DNA of 64,000 nt from Scolanthus callimorphus (taxonomy: Eukaryota; Cnidaria; Anthozoa; Actiniaria; Edwardsiidae): contig CM066912.1 of the NCBI GenBank assembly GCA_033964015.1, positions 14,605,399 through 14,669,398 on the forward strand, in the 5' to 3' direction. The notes under the pieces are model-generated. The model did no database searches, was not told the origin of the DNA, and saw nothing but the letters and a program-made list of their open reading frames with translations. Shown in pieces: positions 12,595 through 24,899 of this stretch. How positions within the stretch are numbered: position 1 is the first letter of the stretch; each line of letters starts with the position of its first letter. A program made the position numbers and the translations under genes.

Positions 12595-13949
12595 ATGGAT
12601 TGCTTCATACAGAGCGATTCTGATGATGACGATTTTCTGGCCGAGCCACTCCAAACTTGCAGCCCGATGAGGCCACGATTTGAGGGTAAGTTCGATGTTT
12701 TTCGTTAACGCCAAAAGAGATCAGCAGCCCCTGATGACATTTGCTTCTGTTTTAGATTTCATACAATCCGACAGCAGTTCCGATGTATCCCGTTCAAAGC
12801 GCACATCGGTGACACAGGGCTCAAGTCACATGTTGGAGCAGGGGCAGGGCTGTACAATGAAAGTAAGCGAAACTCCCATGACCTAATGCAACTAAGCTTT
12901 GACTCTGAGCGATGCCTAAGCCTGTTGTAAATCTTTTATATTCTACAGCATTCGTGCAGTCGGACAGCAGCTCGTCAGACGCCTCCCCCTGCGTCCTGGC
13001 GCAACCATCAGAAACGCAGACACAAGTCAGTGGCGGTAAGTAGATTTGTTTACCTTATGCTTACTATATCTAGCGCTAATATATCTAAAATAATTCATTA
13101 GTTTTATTTGGTCGATGTGAATTTGTATTAGCTTCAGCACGTTATCTTTAATAGGACAAAGGCACCTCCCCGCCCCAGACTCCTCTCCTTCTTTTCTCTC
13201 GCACCCAGTACTGCGCGCGTCGAAACCAGACTAAAGAACTAAAGATGGCGGACGAATCGGCGGTAGTAAGCGATGGATTCATGTTGTTTTGTACTTCTTT
13301 GCAGCTGACTGTACTCCATCTCAGCCCCCAAAATCCGCCAGTGGCCATCCACCAGCAAAACGATGCCTTTACTATGATACTGGTAAGAAACTATTGTTTA
13401 TGATGAACTCTTTACGACGATCGATTATCTAAAGCCTGTTAAAATACAGGGTAGTTAAGTTATGGGAAACTAAAAACTACAATCGCTCGCTTAATAGAGA
13501 GCGTAGGAAGCTGAAATTTAGTAGATTCATTGTTTGGCACAGTAGAATTACTTTACGTTAAGTATTTTGTTGATATGTGCAATATTTTCTCAACAATTTC
13601 ACTTCGCGTTTGCAGAGTTTAGGTGGAATTTTGCGCGATTTGCCTACTCAACAATGGCGGCAGAAACCATAATAAGGCCTATTGGTATGGTTGTCCCTAT
13701 TTTAGTATGGGCTCAGCCGAGACTATAAAGCTTTTGACGCGTTAAAAGTTCCTATCTATCTATCTAGCATAATTTAATGAACGATGTGTTCTTAAAAATT
13801 TTGTTTCAGACAAAAACGACAAAAACCATGCAATGATAGAGAGTCTCGTCGCCAAAGATGTATTTTTAGAAATAAAGGAAGAGAAAAGCAGGCAGTCTTT
13901 AAAAAAAACAGCTAGCAAAAGCAAACATACATGTTGCACTTTTTCTTGA
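12595..13949 (+). CDS. Five-exon gene with repeated F(I/V)QSDS acidic-serine motifs, unknown function
   Basis: Exons are 12595-12685, 12756-12862, about 12951-13031 (possibly from 12962), about 13304-13381 and about 13810-13949. They are joined by good sites (G|GTAAGT, TTTTAG|, GCG|GTAAGT, TTTGCAG|, TTTCAG|) and mostly phase 1. Exon 1 starts MDCFIQSDSDDDD, exon 2 starts DFIQSDSSSDVS, and exon 3 contains FVQSDSSSSDAS. A similar coding block therefore begins three consecutive exons, suggesting exon duplication. The product is about 150-170 residues, hydrophilic, Ser/Asp rich, and ends with a basic tail (KKTASKSKH) before TGA at 13949. The Ser-Asp stretches look like casein-kinase-2 or SUMO-interaction-type acidic patches. 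I do not recognise the protein. The gene ends only ~270 bp before the Polinton terminus. Confidence 0.5.
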
Positions 13950-14215
13950 AAATAGTGTCTGCTGCATTATTTCTGACAATGTATCCAACAGGCCACAAAA
14001 TTGTAAACTAACAAATAGCAACTGCTCATCAAATGTAAGTGTTCGCTCAAAAGCTTTGGTAGATAAAACAAAAAGAAAAGCAGGAACTTCATCAGGCTTA
14101 ATGTTGTCAACTGTTTACTCTGTTGCATCAACATGGAACATCCCAATAATTGGGTTAAAATATTTAGAACAAATCTAAAAACTTTTTTGTTTAAAAAAGA
14201 ACTACATGTAGATTA

Positions 14216-14376
14216 CATAAACGGAAGCGGCTTTCCTTTGATTATTTTATCAGATACAACCATGACGTCACCATTAGGGAATTCCCCTTGTAAACAGAGA
14301 TTGTGGGCAAGTCTGGGCATGTATAAGTAGGGGGAATCCCCTAATATATTTTTTCTATATATAAAAGGACTTAAAG
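14216..14376 (+). repeat. Polinton left terminal inverted repeat
   Basis: It starts CATAAACGGAAGCGGC and ends near TATAAAAGGACTTAA. It matches the reverse complement of 46000-46160 over ~160 bp with one clear mismatch (CATGACGTCACC against CATGACGTAACC) and a 2 bp indel in the TATA tract. Confidence 0.92.
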
Positions 14377-14401
14377 GAATAGTTTTTATATATATTATAA
14401 A

Positions 14402-17400
14402 ATGTCTTTAACAAAAACACTTAAGAGCAAAACTCTTTCTACTAGTAACACAATGTTAAATAATATTATGGATCAGCAGTGCCAGAGATCAATGTACCGA
14501 TCTTAAAGCCAATAAAAGCTGTATCAACGGTGGGCCAACACGTAATAATTTCCACCGCTGAGACAGTTCAAAACAACTAAATGAATTCGCAGACTGGATT
14601 CTATCCTACATTCCACCAGAGGTTAAGAAGCATGTTAATACCCGTGTGGAAGCATTGAAGAGGACGGTCAATGATATATATAATAAGCTGAAGAAGCCAA
14701 CAAATATACAGAAAAAAGAGACAGCATTAAAAGGATTTTATCATCTTACGGAATCAAAGGTGAGGATAAGATAGATCCTAAGATGTTTTAGAAAAATATA
14801 AGAACATAGCTATTGAAACGATTAATCAGCAACAAAAGCCGATTAAATTGAAGCTTCTTCTAGAGGTTGAATTTTATAAAAGGGACTCTAATAACGAGCT
14901 CGTATACACCTATGGATACTTTCACAGTGATATAGTGATTATTACTCAAGCAACAGACATAGGAGATGTTTACAAAACGTTGACAGGGGTCATCTTAGAA
15001 AGGTTAGTAATTTCCAAGATAGTGGCTCAGGCTGGATATTCAGTAGAGTGGTTAACATTGATATCACATCGATAAATACCAACCTATTTCAGCAAAATCT
15101 TGGATTGACCTTCCACAAAAGCTCAAGTTGAAAAAGGCTATTATTAATCTAGAAAATGAGGATAATCAATGTTTCAAGTGGGCTGTTACAACAGCTGTAT
15201 ATCCAACAGAGAGAAAACCACAAAGGATTTCAAAAGCTATGAAATCAGGCGCTGAGAAATTCAACTGGGAGGGTATTGAATTCCTGTACAAGTGGATAAG
15301 ATAGGTATCTTTGAAAAGAATAATCTAAAACATAGGATAAATGTATACGGGTATAAAAATGAAGTATATCCTATTAGAATAAGTGAAATGAAAGCAGAGA
15401 ACAAACGATTAACCTGCTTATGATCTCAAACGATAAGACTAACCATTATTGTTGGATTAAAATATTAGCAGACTGCTAAAATCACAGATAACAAAAAACA
15501 AAGATAAGAGATATTTTTGCGAACGATGCCTCAACTCGTTTAAAACACAAAAGAGTCTCAACAAGCATTCTGAATACTGTAAGAACCACGATGCGGTTAA
15601 AATAAAATTACCAACCCAAGGTACAACAGTCTCATTTAAGAACTATAATCATTCTATGCGTGTTCCCTTCTGTATTTATAGCGATTTTGAATGTTTTACT
15701 AAAAGTATCGATACATGTCAACCAAATAATAAAAATCATATGCTCAAGCTTATCAAAAACATCAACCATCAGGGTATTGTTACCTAGTTACATGCTATGA
15801 TGACAGCCTATATGAACCGAAAATATTCAGATATACAGCTAAGTATGAGGATGAGGATACTGGAGAAAAGTTTGTGAATTCCATAGAAAAAACAGTCAAA
15901 GTATATATTCGAAATTTCATTATAACAGGAAAGTAAAAATGACTGACAAGGATAATACAGACTATAAAAATGCTAGCCACTGTCATATCTGCGGTGATGA
16001 ATTAGATGGGGATAAAGTATTAGATCATGACCATCTTACAGGTAGGTACAGAGGTGCTAGTCATAACGACTGCAACCTGAATTAGATACCGAAACATATC
16101 CCTGTGATATGTCATAATCTATCAGGCTATGACGCACATCTGTTTATCAAGAACCATGGTGTTAGTCAAGGTAAAATAGACTGTATCCCAAATAATGAAG
16201 AAAATACATCTCTTTCAAAAAGGAGATAATAGTTGATAGATTTGTAGACAAGAAGGGAAAAGCTTGCACTGTAAAACGTGAGATAAGATTCATAGATAGT
16301 TACAAATTCATGCAGGCATCTCTGGATTCACTAGTTGGTAATCTATAGAAAGATCAGTTTAAGAATCTATCTAAATTCTATGAAGGGAAGAAGCTGGACC
16401 TATTGCTTAGAAAAGGGGTGTATCCATACGATTATATTAACTCGCTGGAAAAATTGAGTGAAACAAACCTACCTCCAAAAAGTGAGTTCTATAGCAAGCT
16501 TAATAATACTAATATATCAGATCATGATTATAACCATGCGCAAAAGTATGAAACACATTTAATATCAAGACAATGCAGGAGTACCATGATTTATACCTCA
16601 AGAGTGATGTTATCCTATTAGCAGATGTGTTTGAGACCTTCAGAGATGTGTGTATGAGTAATTATAAGCTAGATCCATGTCATTATTATACAGCACCAGG
16701 ACTCAGCTGGGATTCAATGCTTAAAAAGACAGATGTTGATTTCGAGCTAATGAGCGACCATGATATGTTACTTATGATAGAGTCCGGTATTCGTTGTGGA
16801 ATCACTATGATTAGCAAACGATATGCTAAAGCTAATAACAAGTATATGAAATCATTTGATAAGAAACAAAAGTCATCATTCATTAAATATTTAGACGCTA
16901 ACGCTCTCTATGCATGGGCAATGAGTCAGAAACTACCAACTCACGGTTTCAGATGGATGGATAATGATAAGATTAAGGACTGGAAAAACACTCCATGTAT
17001 ACTAGAGGTGAATCTCAAATATCCTGTTAAGCTACACAAGCTACATAATGAATACCCGCTAGCACCTGAGAGGGTATTAGTTAACAAAGTTGAGAAGCTT
17101 ATCCCTAACCTATGTGACAAAATAAAATATGTGGTTCATTATGAGACCCTAAAACTATATCAGAGCATTGGGTTGAATATAACAAAAATCCATAGAGGTA
17201 TCATATTTAAAGAGTCAGCATGGTTAGAAAAATATATTAACCTCAATAATAATCTACGAATAAAAGCTAAAAATGATTCTGAGAAAGACTTTTTTAAACT
17301 GATGAATAACAGCGTCTTCGGCAAGACTATGGAACATATCAGGAATAGACAAGATATTAGGCTAGTGACAGATGAAAAGCAAGCCAATAAATTAGTATGT

Positions 17401-18208
17401 CAACCAAATTATAAGAGGCGGACAATATTCATTGAGAATCTAGTAGCTATACATATGGGAAAACAGAATCGATATTCAACAAACCTATATACGTGGGGAT
17501 GTCTATATTAGACCTATCTAAAAACCTTATGTATGACTTTCACTACAATTATATCAAGCCAAAATATGGAAACAAATCGTCGCTTCTTTTTACGGATACC
17601 GATAGCCTTATGTATGAAATACAGACAGAGGATTATTATAAAGATATTGAGGGAGATATTAAAACAAAATTTGACACCAGTAACTATGGGTCTCATCCAG
17701 TAATTAAAAGAGATTGAATAAAAAAGTTATTGGGATGATGAAGGATGAAACAGCAGGATTGGAAATAACGGGATTCGTAGGCCTGAGAGCTAAACTTTAT
17801 GCATATAAGACAGATAATGATGTGGTAGGAAAACGATGCAAAGGTATTAAAAGGTCGGTTGTGAAATCTAGTATAACATTTGAGGATTATAAAAATTGTT
17901 TATTTGAAGGACAACAACACATGAGAAAGATGAATGTTATCAGGAGTCATAAGCATCAGATATACACAGAAACGGTAAACAAGTTGCTCTATCAAGGGAT
18001 GATGATAAACGGAATATTCTAAGTGATGATATTCATACGGAAGCTATAGGCTATAAAAATATTGATGAATACATGTATGATCATGAAAAAGAAGATTTTA
18101 TAAGACGATATCACGGTGGAATAGATAATTATGATAGAATTTCCAAGCAAAAAATTAATCACCAAAGAAGTCAAGCAAACTATTTTAAAACACTATCAGG
18201 AGGTAGCT
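14402..18208 (+). pseudogene. polB: Protein-primed DNA polymerase B (pPolB), frame-broken
   Basis: This is the replicative polymerase of the Polinton, which would copy the element from terminal-protein-primed ends. Regions in order: an N-terminal segment from about 14402; NWEGIEF near 15260; a Cys/His zinc-finger-like motif CERCLNSFKTQKSLNKH near 15530; exonuclease motif YSDFEC near 15680; an HNH-like CHICGDELDGDKVLDHDH near 15980; CHNLSGYDAH near 16115; [12 protein letters not shown] near 16600; polymerase motif A LDANALYAWAM near 16890; motif B MNNSVFGKTME near 17300; motif [11 protein letters not shown] near 17590; and a late KCKGIKR-like box near 17840. Only 16573-17511 stays open for long (312 codons). 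Elsewhere frame changes or stops occur every 50-300 bases, so it is non-functional as read. The C-terminus appears to overlap the convergent integrase 3' end by ~28 bp. Confidence 0.88.
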
Positions 18209-19073
18209 GAGTATCATCTGGAACAACTTGTAATTCCTCTCTAACAAACGATCGGTTTGGCGCGCCATTAGAAAGGTAATATAAAACAGGTTGACCAGCT
18301 GATACAACAGCTCTTGATATATCGTACGTATCTATTGAGAATATAGGATCAGTTGCACGACGCTTATCTCCACCTTCTTGTTCCCCAGATTGGTATAAGT
18401 ATCTAACTTTTACACCTTGTGGTAATCGTTTCTCATCCAGTCCAACAGGACGTTTATATTCCATTTCATTTAATTTCACTTCTTCCATTTTTATTCCATT
18501 TATAGGTTTTTTACCAGTTATTCGTATCTTTTCATTATTTATTGATTTCAAAACAGCTGGCAAACGTTTGACCCATTCTCTTGAACGATCCTCAGTAATC
18601 ATTTCTTGTGCATACTGATGGCTAAATAGTTTTGCTGATAAGGTTCGATTAGCGCGTTCAACAAAGGATTGATCTCTATGGTTATTAGCTTCTGACCGTT
18701 GGATGGTGACATTATGCTTTTTCATAAGCTTAGTAACATCTCCCATAAACTCTCTTCCAGGATCAACAATTATTGTACTAGGAAAATTTAACTTTCTTGA
18801 GTATATCTAATTCTATCTGCTGAATCCTGTTATTGATATATCTAGATAATCATTACTTAGTTGTGAGGGATCAATTAAATACAATTAATACATACGTTTA
18901 CACATTGTCTACAGTAGATTGATCAATAATAAAATAAAATAAATATTATATAACAAAGGGAATAACAATATAAACAATTAATAAGTAAGAAAAAGGAAAT
19001 AAATAAAAGGAAATAGGTCAAAGGATTAAATTTTAAGTGAACATCTTGGAAAAAGAAGATTTTATTTAAAAAT

Positions 19074-20081
19074 ATGGCTAGTGGTTTTGCAACACCATCG
19101 AAACTTTTGCTCAAAGTGACATTTTTTGTCTTTTGTTTCTGCGATCCTTTTCCAAGGTGCGATGGGCACAACGCCTTTTCTCCCGAGTTTTCTCGAATTT
19201 TTTCGAACGATGTGTGCCCGTGGGCAAATTGTTCTGGCATTGCCCCATGGTTAGTTTTCGCAAGGCCACATAAAAATTTTAAATTGAGGCGACACAAATG
19301 CCCATGTGCCTACTATGCAAACTCGACCTCAACATTTCACATGGTACTGGACGTAGGGGATTTAGTCTTTAAACTGAACCCCGGTCCTGACAATAATGCC
19401 ATAAGCACTATTGTATCACGGTCGAGGACGCGTCCTACAGGCCAGCCAAAAGCAAATCCATCGAATCTTATCTCTGTTGATCGACTGCCTTCGAATAACA
19501 ACGCAGGTGCATCTCTGACACTGTGTTTACTAAACCCTCGCTCTGTTCGAAATAAGTCGGCTGTCATCTTTGATTACGTCTGTGAGAGCAAAGTTGACTT
19601 AGTGGCGATCACAGAGACTTGGCTCAGCCCTAATGATGATGTTATTAGATCTCAGCTTTGCCCTGATGGGTATCACCTGTTAGATCACGGACGTGTTGGT
19701 CGCCTAGGAGGTGGTACAGCGTTGATGTTCAGGGATTCTTTAACAGTGAACAAAGTTAGTGCAGGGGCTAAGGTGTCATTTGAGTTTTCCGAATGGACTG
19801 TTAAATCGGCCCAATCACATGACCTTCGAGTTTTGATAATATATCGCCCACAGTCTGACTCGGATGCCCATCGAACTCCCACTAGCACCTTCTGTTCCGA
19901 GTTCAGTGATTATCTAGAGAACATTGTCTTATGCAAAGAACAACTAGTGGTGGTTGGGGATTTTAATTTTCACGTGATGTCCAGGGTGACAGGGATGCCG
20001 TTAAATTTCTTGATGTTTTGGAGTGTTTTAGTCTTCAACAGCATGTTGTTGGACCCACCCACATACAGGGGCACACTTTAG
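19074..20081 (+). pseudogene. LINE ORF: N-terminal region and APE-type endonuclease
   Basis: The ATG at 19074 opens a 335-codon frame. An N-terminal segment with VGDLVFKLNPGPDNN is typical of cnidarian L2/CR1 proteins. It leads to endonuclease blocks: LCLLNPRSVRNK, AITETWLSPNDD, GRLGGGTALMFRD, IIYRPQ and VVVGDFNFHV (catalytic Asp of the GDFN box present). It nicks target DNA to prime reverse transcription. The frame leaves the conserved reading just after the GDFN box (about 20010), where a one-base shift passes into the frame that continues as LDLAITR and the reverse transcriptase. Confidence 0.82.
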
Positions 20082-22389
20082 ACCTTGCTATCACACGCCA
20101 GACTGACCAGATTATACGGTCTACGCCCAGAGTTGACCGATATGTTTCAGACCATGCGTCGGTTTTGTGTCTCCTGCATCATCCCAAACCCCCTATAAGC
20201 TCTAGAACGGTATCTTACAGAAAGTACAAAGCTGTTGATATGGAATCTCTGGACGATGAGCTGGCCAGCTCGGATTTTTGTCAGAATCCGCCTGATGATT
20301 TGGTAGAGCTTGTTACTTCCTACCATACCACATTACAAGCTGCCATAGACAAACATGCACCACTTAAAACCAAAACCATTTTTGCACGACCGAGAGTGCC
20401 TTGGTACTCTGATGAGATCCGTAACGCGAAAAGGGAAAGAAGGATCGCTGAAAAGAAATGGAGACGTTCAAAGCTTGATTCAGACTTAGCTGATTTCAAG
20501 AAAAAGCGCAATACTTTCAATAATCTCATGAATAAAGCGAGGCGCGACTTTTACACCAACCTAATCGAGGAGAACAGCAGTGACCAAAGAAAGCTATTTC
20601 AAGAAAGCAAGCGCTTATTCAATCATGCGCAGGGTGATGGTTTGCCCCCTAATCTTGATGCTTCTATTTTTGCAAATGATTTAGGAAAGTACTTTGTTGA
20701 AAAAATTGAAATGATTCAAGCAAAGATTGATGGACAAGTATCAACATCTACTTGTCCATTGTCAAACCTGTCGAGTACTTCTTCCCTTGATGCAGGCCCT
20801 GCTCCGTCTTTCACCAACTTCGAGACCTTGACGGACGAGGATGTCAAAACACTCATTCGAAAATCGTCACTGAAGTCTTGCACACTCGATCCAATGCCTT
20901 CCCGTCTGGTCAGCCAATGTGATTCCCTCCTTCCGATAATCACTAAAATAATTAACTGCTCCTTACAAACTGCCCATTTTCCGGACGATTGGAAAGAAGC
21001 TTTGGTACTACCTCTGCTAAAAAAGCTAGGTTTGGACATTTTGTTTAAGAATTTTCGACCTGTCAGTAACTTAATGTTTATATCTAAACTGACAGAAAAA
21101 GCAGTATTTAATCAAACTTACAACCATATGGTCATTAACAACTTGTACCCAATAGCACAATCGTCCTATCGACAAAACCATAGTACGGAAACTGCCTTAT
21201 TAAAGGTTAAAAACGACATCCTCCTCAATATGAACAAGCAGCATGTGACCCTTCTCGTACTACTTGATCTGAGTGCTGCCTTCGACACAGTCGACCATAC
21301 AATCTTATTGGCGGCGCTCAGCAGGTTGGGTTTTGAAGGCACCGCACTTCAATGGTTCCAGTCCTACCTCTCAGGGCGTGCGCAACGGGTGTCGGTAAGG
21401 GATGTGAGTCGAAGAGATTCGAGTTGAGCTGCGGTGTCCCCCAAGGTTCCTGCCTAGGGCCGCTCCTTTTCACTATCTATGCGAGCTCTCTTCTTGACAC
21501 GGCTAAGGCGTATCTACCATCAGTCCACTGTTACGCGGACGATACGCAATTATATTTATCGTTCAGTCCGGCAGAAGAGACCGGTCAGGCGGATGCTCTT
21601 GATGCCATGGAAAATTCTATTGAGGCAATTAAGTGCTGGATGCAGCATAACAGGCTTCTCTTAAATGAGAGCAAAACTGAGTTCCTTCTTATTGGAACGC
21701 GGCAGCAGCTTGATAAAGTCAATCTCACTCATGTGAACGTAGGTGCCGCTAAAATCACTCCCAACTCCCCTGTTAAAAACCTTGGAGTCTGGTTTGATTC
21801 TCATTTATCTATGGACCACCATATTAATAAGGTCTGCTCAGCAGCATTTTTTCATCTCTACAATATTAGAAAGATCAGACAGTATTTAACTAAAAGCTGC
21901 ACTGAGACCCTCATTCATGCGTTTATTTCAAGCCGAATTGACTACTGTAACAGTGTTCTTTTTGGGTCAGCAGAATATCAGCTGAAGAAACTGCAACGCA
22001 TTCAGAATGCCGCTGCTCGTCTAGTGTTCAAAGAGGCGAAGTTTTGTCACATTACGCCATTATTGAAGTCCCTACATTGGCTACCTGTTAAGCAGCGCAT
22101 TGTTTTCAAAATGCTGCTCACTACTTTTAAGGCCATTCATGGCTTGGCGCCACAGTATCTCACGGATCTCATTTCAAGAAGGCACGATAAACACTACTCC
22201 CTCAGAAGCAATAACAGCCTTATGCTTAATTACAGTACGGTAAAATCAAAAAAGACTCTTGGTGATCGTGCCTTCGAGGTTGCTGCGCCGAAGCTGTGGA
22301 ACGATCTCCCACGAGAAATTCGTAACATTTCCACAATCAATGGCTTCAAGAGGGCACTTAAGACCCATCTATTTGTGAAAGCGTTCTAA
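20018..22389 (+). pseudogene. LINE ORF: reverse transcriptase, with one further frameshift
   Basis: The frame 20018-21427 carries the end of the endonuclease (GHTLDLAITR, SDHASVL) and the front of the reverse transcriptase: LDPMPSRLVSQ, FRPVSNLMFISKLTEKAV, YRQNHSTETALLKV and LDLSAAFDTVDH. A one-base shift near 21390 moves to the frame ending at 22389, with GVPQGSCLGPLLFTIYASSL and the catalytic CYADDTQLYLSF. The C-terminal region SRIDYCNSVLFG, LQRIQNAAARLV, LHWLPVKQRI and RALKTHLFVKAF is characteristic of L2/CR1-clade elements. Two single-base breaks in an otherwise well-kept protein suggest a recent insertion or sequencing error. Confidence 0.88.
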
Positions 22390-22985
22390 ATTTATTTAAA
22401 TAGTTATTTTTGCGTTTCCTTTTCATTTTACTTTTTATTGATTTTATCGACTTTTTATTGACTTTTAATTTATTTTAAAATTTAGAAATATTTCTTTGTT
22501 TACAATATTTATTTTTTTTTAGCATTGACATGTAAATTTTAAATTTTAAACCGAACATCTTTTGTAATGCGCAGTTGAAAATTTCTCATTGATAACTGCG
22601 CAATATAAATGTGATATATTATTATTATTATTATTATCTTTGTGAAAGCTTTGGATACCTCATTTGATTCTTTGGAGGTTAGTGGCTCAGCATCTTTGTA
22701 TCGACTAGCTATATCAATAACTACTAATGCGTACTTATAAGTCTTTCGTCTGATAGTATCATGTGGAAGAAATAATAATTCCGCTTGGTGTATCTGATTT
22801 GGTTTATCAATAGTCCAATATGGTCTAGGAATATAACCAGGTTTTGGTAGATATATTTGCCATATTGCCTGCTTCTGAAGCCATTGCTTAGCAACTGATT
22901 CGCTAACTTTTGGTTTCTCAGCTAATTTTCCAACAGCTGAATTACCTTTCCAGTAACCCTCAGTTGAGTAATATATTTTCTCCAT

Positions 22986-23020
22986 TATTATATAAAAGTA
23001 TAATACTATTTATTATTTAT
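22986..23020. promoter_or_regulatory. Compact divergent intergenic region between integrase and capsid
   Basis: Thirty-five bases of almost pure A/T (TATTATATAAAAGTATAATA and TATTTATTATTTAT) separate the integrase start (minus) from the capsid start (plus). It holds TATA-like words on both strands, so it probably carries two overlapping promoters. Confidence 0.45.
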
Positions 23021-24110
23021 ATGACATCAATAGCAGATAAGATTAATCCAAATAGGGAATATAAACAACCTTTTGGACTGAAATCAGAGACATGTTTGAA
23101 CCGTGTGACTATGAATCCAAACAAAGCACAACCTTCCGAAACAGTATATGTTCATGTTCCTAAGCTAGCAGACAATGTGGTTATTGTCCCAAATAGCCTA
23201 GCGCTAACGTTTAACATTGCTCAATCTAGCACGGAAAAGCATGCAAATAATCGGTTTGTTAACAATCTAACAGCATGTTTGAAATCAAGATACAAAATAC
23301 ATATTGGTGGAGAGATAGTACAGGATACAAACCGATACGATTTGTATAAACTATATAGTGATATTCATCTTAGCAAAAAGGAAAGAGAAAACAGAATCAA
23401 ACAAGGAATTTCCAGTGTCAACATGCATAAACTGAGAGCTGGTGCAGGTGATAAAGTTAGTACGGATGCATCAGAAGTGGCTCTAAGTGTAGTATATAAC
23501 ACAAAATATAGACTTCCACTAGAACATCCAATTATAGACAATCACGGAGTATTCTATCCAAAAGCGCTAGATCAGAGTTTCATTTTTGAGATCACACTTC
23601 CTGAATCGAAGGATCTTACAATCACTTCTGATAAAACAAAGCCATATACATATGCTATTTCCAACCTTGAGCTAGAATACCAGAGCATTTCAAGTGATTG
23701 CCTTGCTAATGAGGTAAAAGCTCTTATCAAATTGGAAAGGGATTATATTATGAAAATATACACCTACATTAGACGTTCACAATTACCAAAGGGACGGACA
23801 GTATATTAAATGAGAATATTAACATCCCTCGTAGAAGCATGACTGGTATCCTAATGCTGTTTACAACACCACACACTGCAGGTGCTAGGGATAGTGAAAG
23901 TTTTGTGAATCCAAGTATTACAAGTGTTAAAATTAACATCGATGGTGTACCAAACCGTCTATATAGCAAAGGTATGGAAACCTCAGATTTTTATGATGCA
24001 GTTACCAAACGGTTTGGAGTCAGTGATAATATAACAATCAAGGAGTTTTATAATGATAAATTTGCATTGTGGATCGATCTCCGTACCTATCATGATGATA
24101 CTATTCATGG

Positions 24111-24113
24111 TAA
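24111..24113 (+). repeat. Target-site duplication TAA (left)
   Basis: TAA directly precedes CACTATGAAA at the left end of the CACTA element. The same TAA directly follows TTTCATAGTG at 38083-38085. A 3 bp duplication is the rule for CACTA/EnSpm insertion. Confidence 0.9.
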
Positions 24114-24123
24114 CACTATGAAA

Positions 24124-24790
24124 TAAAAAGTCATTAAAAAGTCCTTAAAATAGTAACAACTTTTTAATGAAGAAGTAATTATTTTATCACGACATTTTAA
24201 TGGGTTGAAACTAATGATATTTTAATGGACACACAGTCGTGAAAAAGCAATTAGAAAACCATTAAAACCTTTTGAATTTTTGACAAATTAATGGGTCGAA
24301 AACCCTTCGCTAATTGGAAAGTAATGACATTGTAACCACCCAGGTATATGTGTGTGTAATGGCATTTTAATGGCCTTGTGGCTGAGGGAAACTCACCCTT
24401 AAAATGCCATTACAAAGTAACAACATTTAACGAGCTCAAAAACCATTAAAATCCTATTAAAAATCATCACCAGATATCATTAAATACCCATTACTATTGA
24501 AGTAATGGGATTGTAAGGACCACGGAACTTTTTAATGGGCAGTTAAAAATCCATTAAAACCTAATGGTTTTTTGACAAATTAATGGGGTCATTACTTTTC
24601 CTTGAAAGAGTAATTGGAAAGTAATGGCATTTTAACAGGCGATTCCCAAACTCTAAACCCTCATTAAAAAACACTTATTTTGTAAGTAATGGCCATTTAA
24701 TAGCATTTTAAACAGGGTTTCTTTAAATCAAATTGCTATTTCAAAACCCTTACTTTTAAAGTAATGGTTATTACATTGGGTTTTACATAC
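24124..24790. repeat. CACTA subterminal repeats, left
   Basis: Words such as TTTTAATGG, CATTAAAA, GTAATGGCATTTTAA and TTTTTGACAAATTAATGGG recur at 15-40 base spacing on both strands. Such arrays bind the accessory transposition protein in plant En/Spm, so the same role is inferred here. Confidence 0.75.
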
Positions 24791-24899
24791 TAATTGTTGT
24801 GAAACGCAGTTGCACACCTGGCCTTGTGGCCCCATCTGGCTATTTATTTCTTTTATATGTACAAAATAGAATAATAAAACCTGTAATAAAACACCACAG

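Larger units (their letters stand above)
18807..22637 (+). mobile_element. L2/CR1-type non-LTR retrotransposon (LINE) inserted in the integrase
   Basis: It encodes an APE-type endonuclease followed by a reverse transcriptase and ends in a (ATT)n tail at about 22617-22637, typical of L2/CR1-like elements. Both sides flank integrase coding sequence. The 5' boundary is placed at about 18807, where integrase similarity stops. There is no clear target-site duplication, as expected for this clade. The ~3.8 kb length and a long 5' part suggest near full length. Confidence 0.85.
18180..22985 (-). pseudogene. int: Polinton integrase (retroviral-type, DDE), split by a LINE
   Basis: The integrase inserts the element into host DNA. 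The N-terminal part is 22985 down to about 22638 and the C-terminal part is about 18806 down to 18180, with the LINE between. The first part has IPRPYWTIDKPNQIHQAELL, where the first catalytic Asp position of the usual HQAD box reads Glu (GAA). VIDIASRYKDAEPLTSK follows. The second part has VDPGREFMGDV (second Asp) and QSFVERANRTL (Glu), then a C-terminal region to LPPDSVLK. The gene starts ATG at 22985, 35 bp from and divergent to the capsid gene. The C-terminal part is open for 188 codons from 18746; its first ~20 codons lie upstream in the same frame. Confidence 0.88.

Noticed and set aside
14133..14330. Frame containing NLKTFLFKKEL, like a LINE protein C-terminus
   Set aside because: The LINE-like part is only ~10 residues and the rest lies in the Polinton inverted repeat; too short to call a LINE remnant.
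18923..19297. 124-codon minus-strand frame
   Set aside because: Antisense shadow of the LINE 5' region and endonuclease ORF.
22539..22660. Integrase frame continuing as a run of isoleucines
   Set aside because: The (ATT)n LINE tail read in reverse; the true integrase segment ends near 22638.
24124..24790. Possible CRISPR-like array from regularly spaced TAATGG words
   Set aside because: Spacing and orientation are irregular, and the block ends at a CACTA terminus; these are subterminal repeats.
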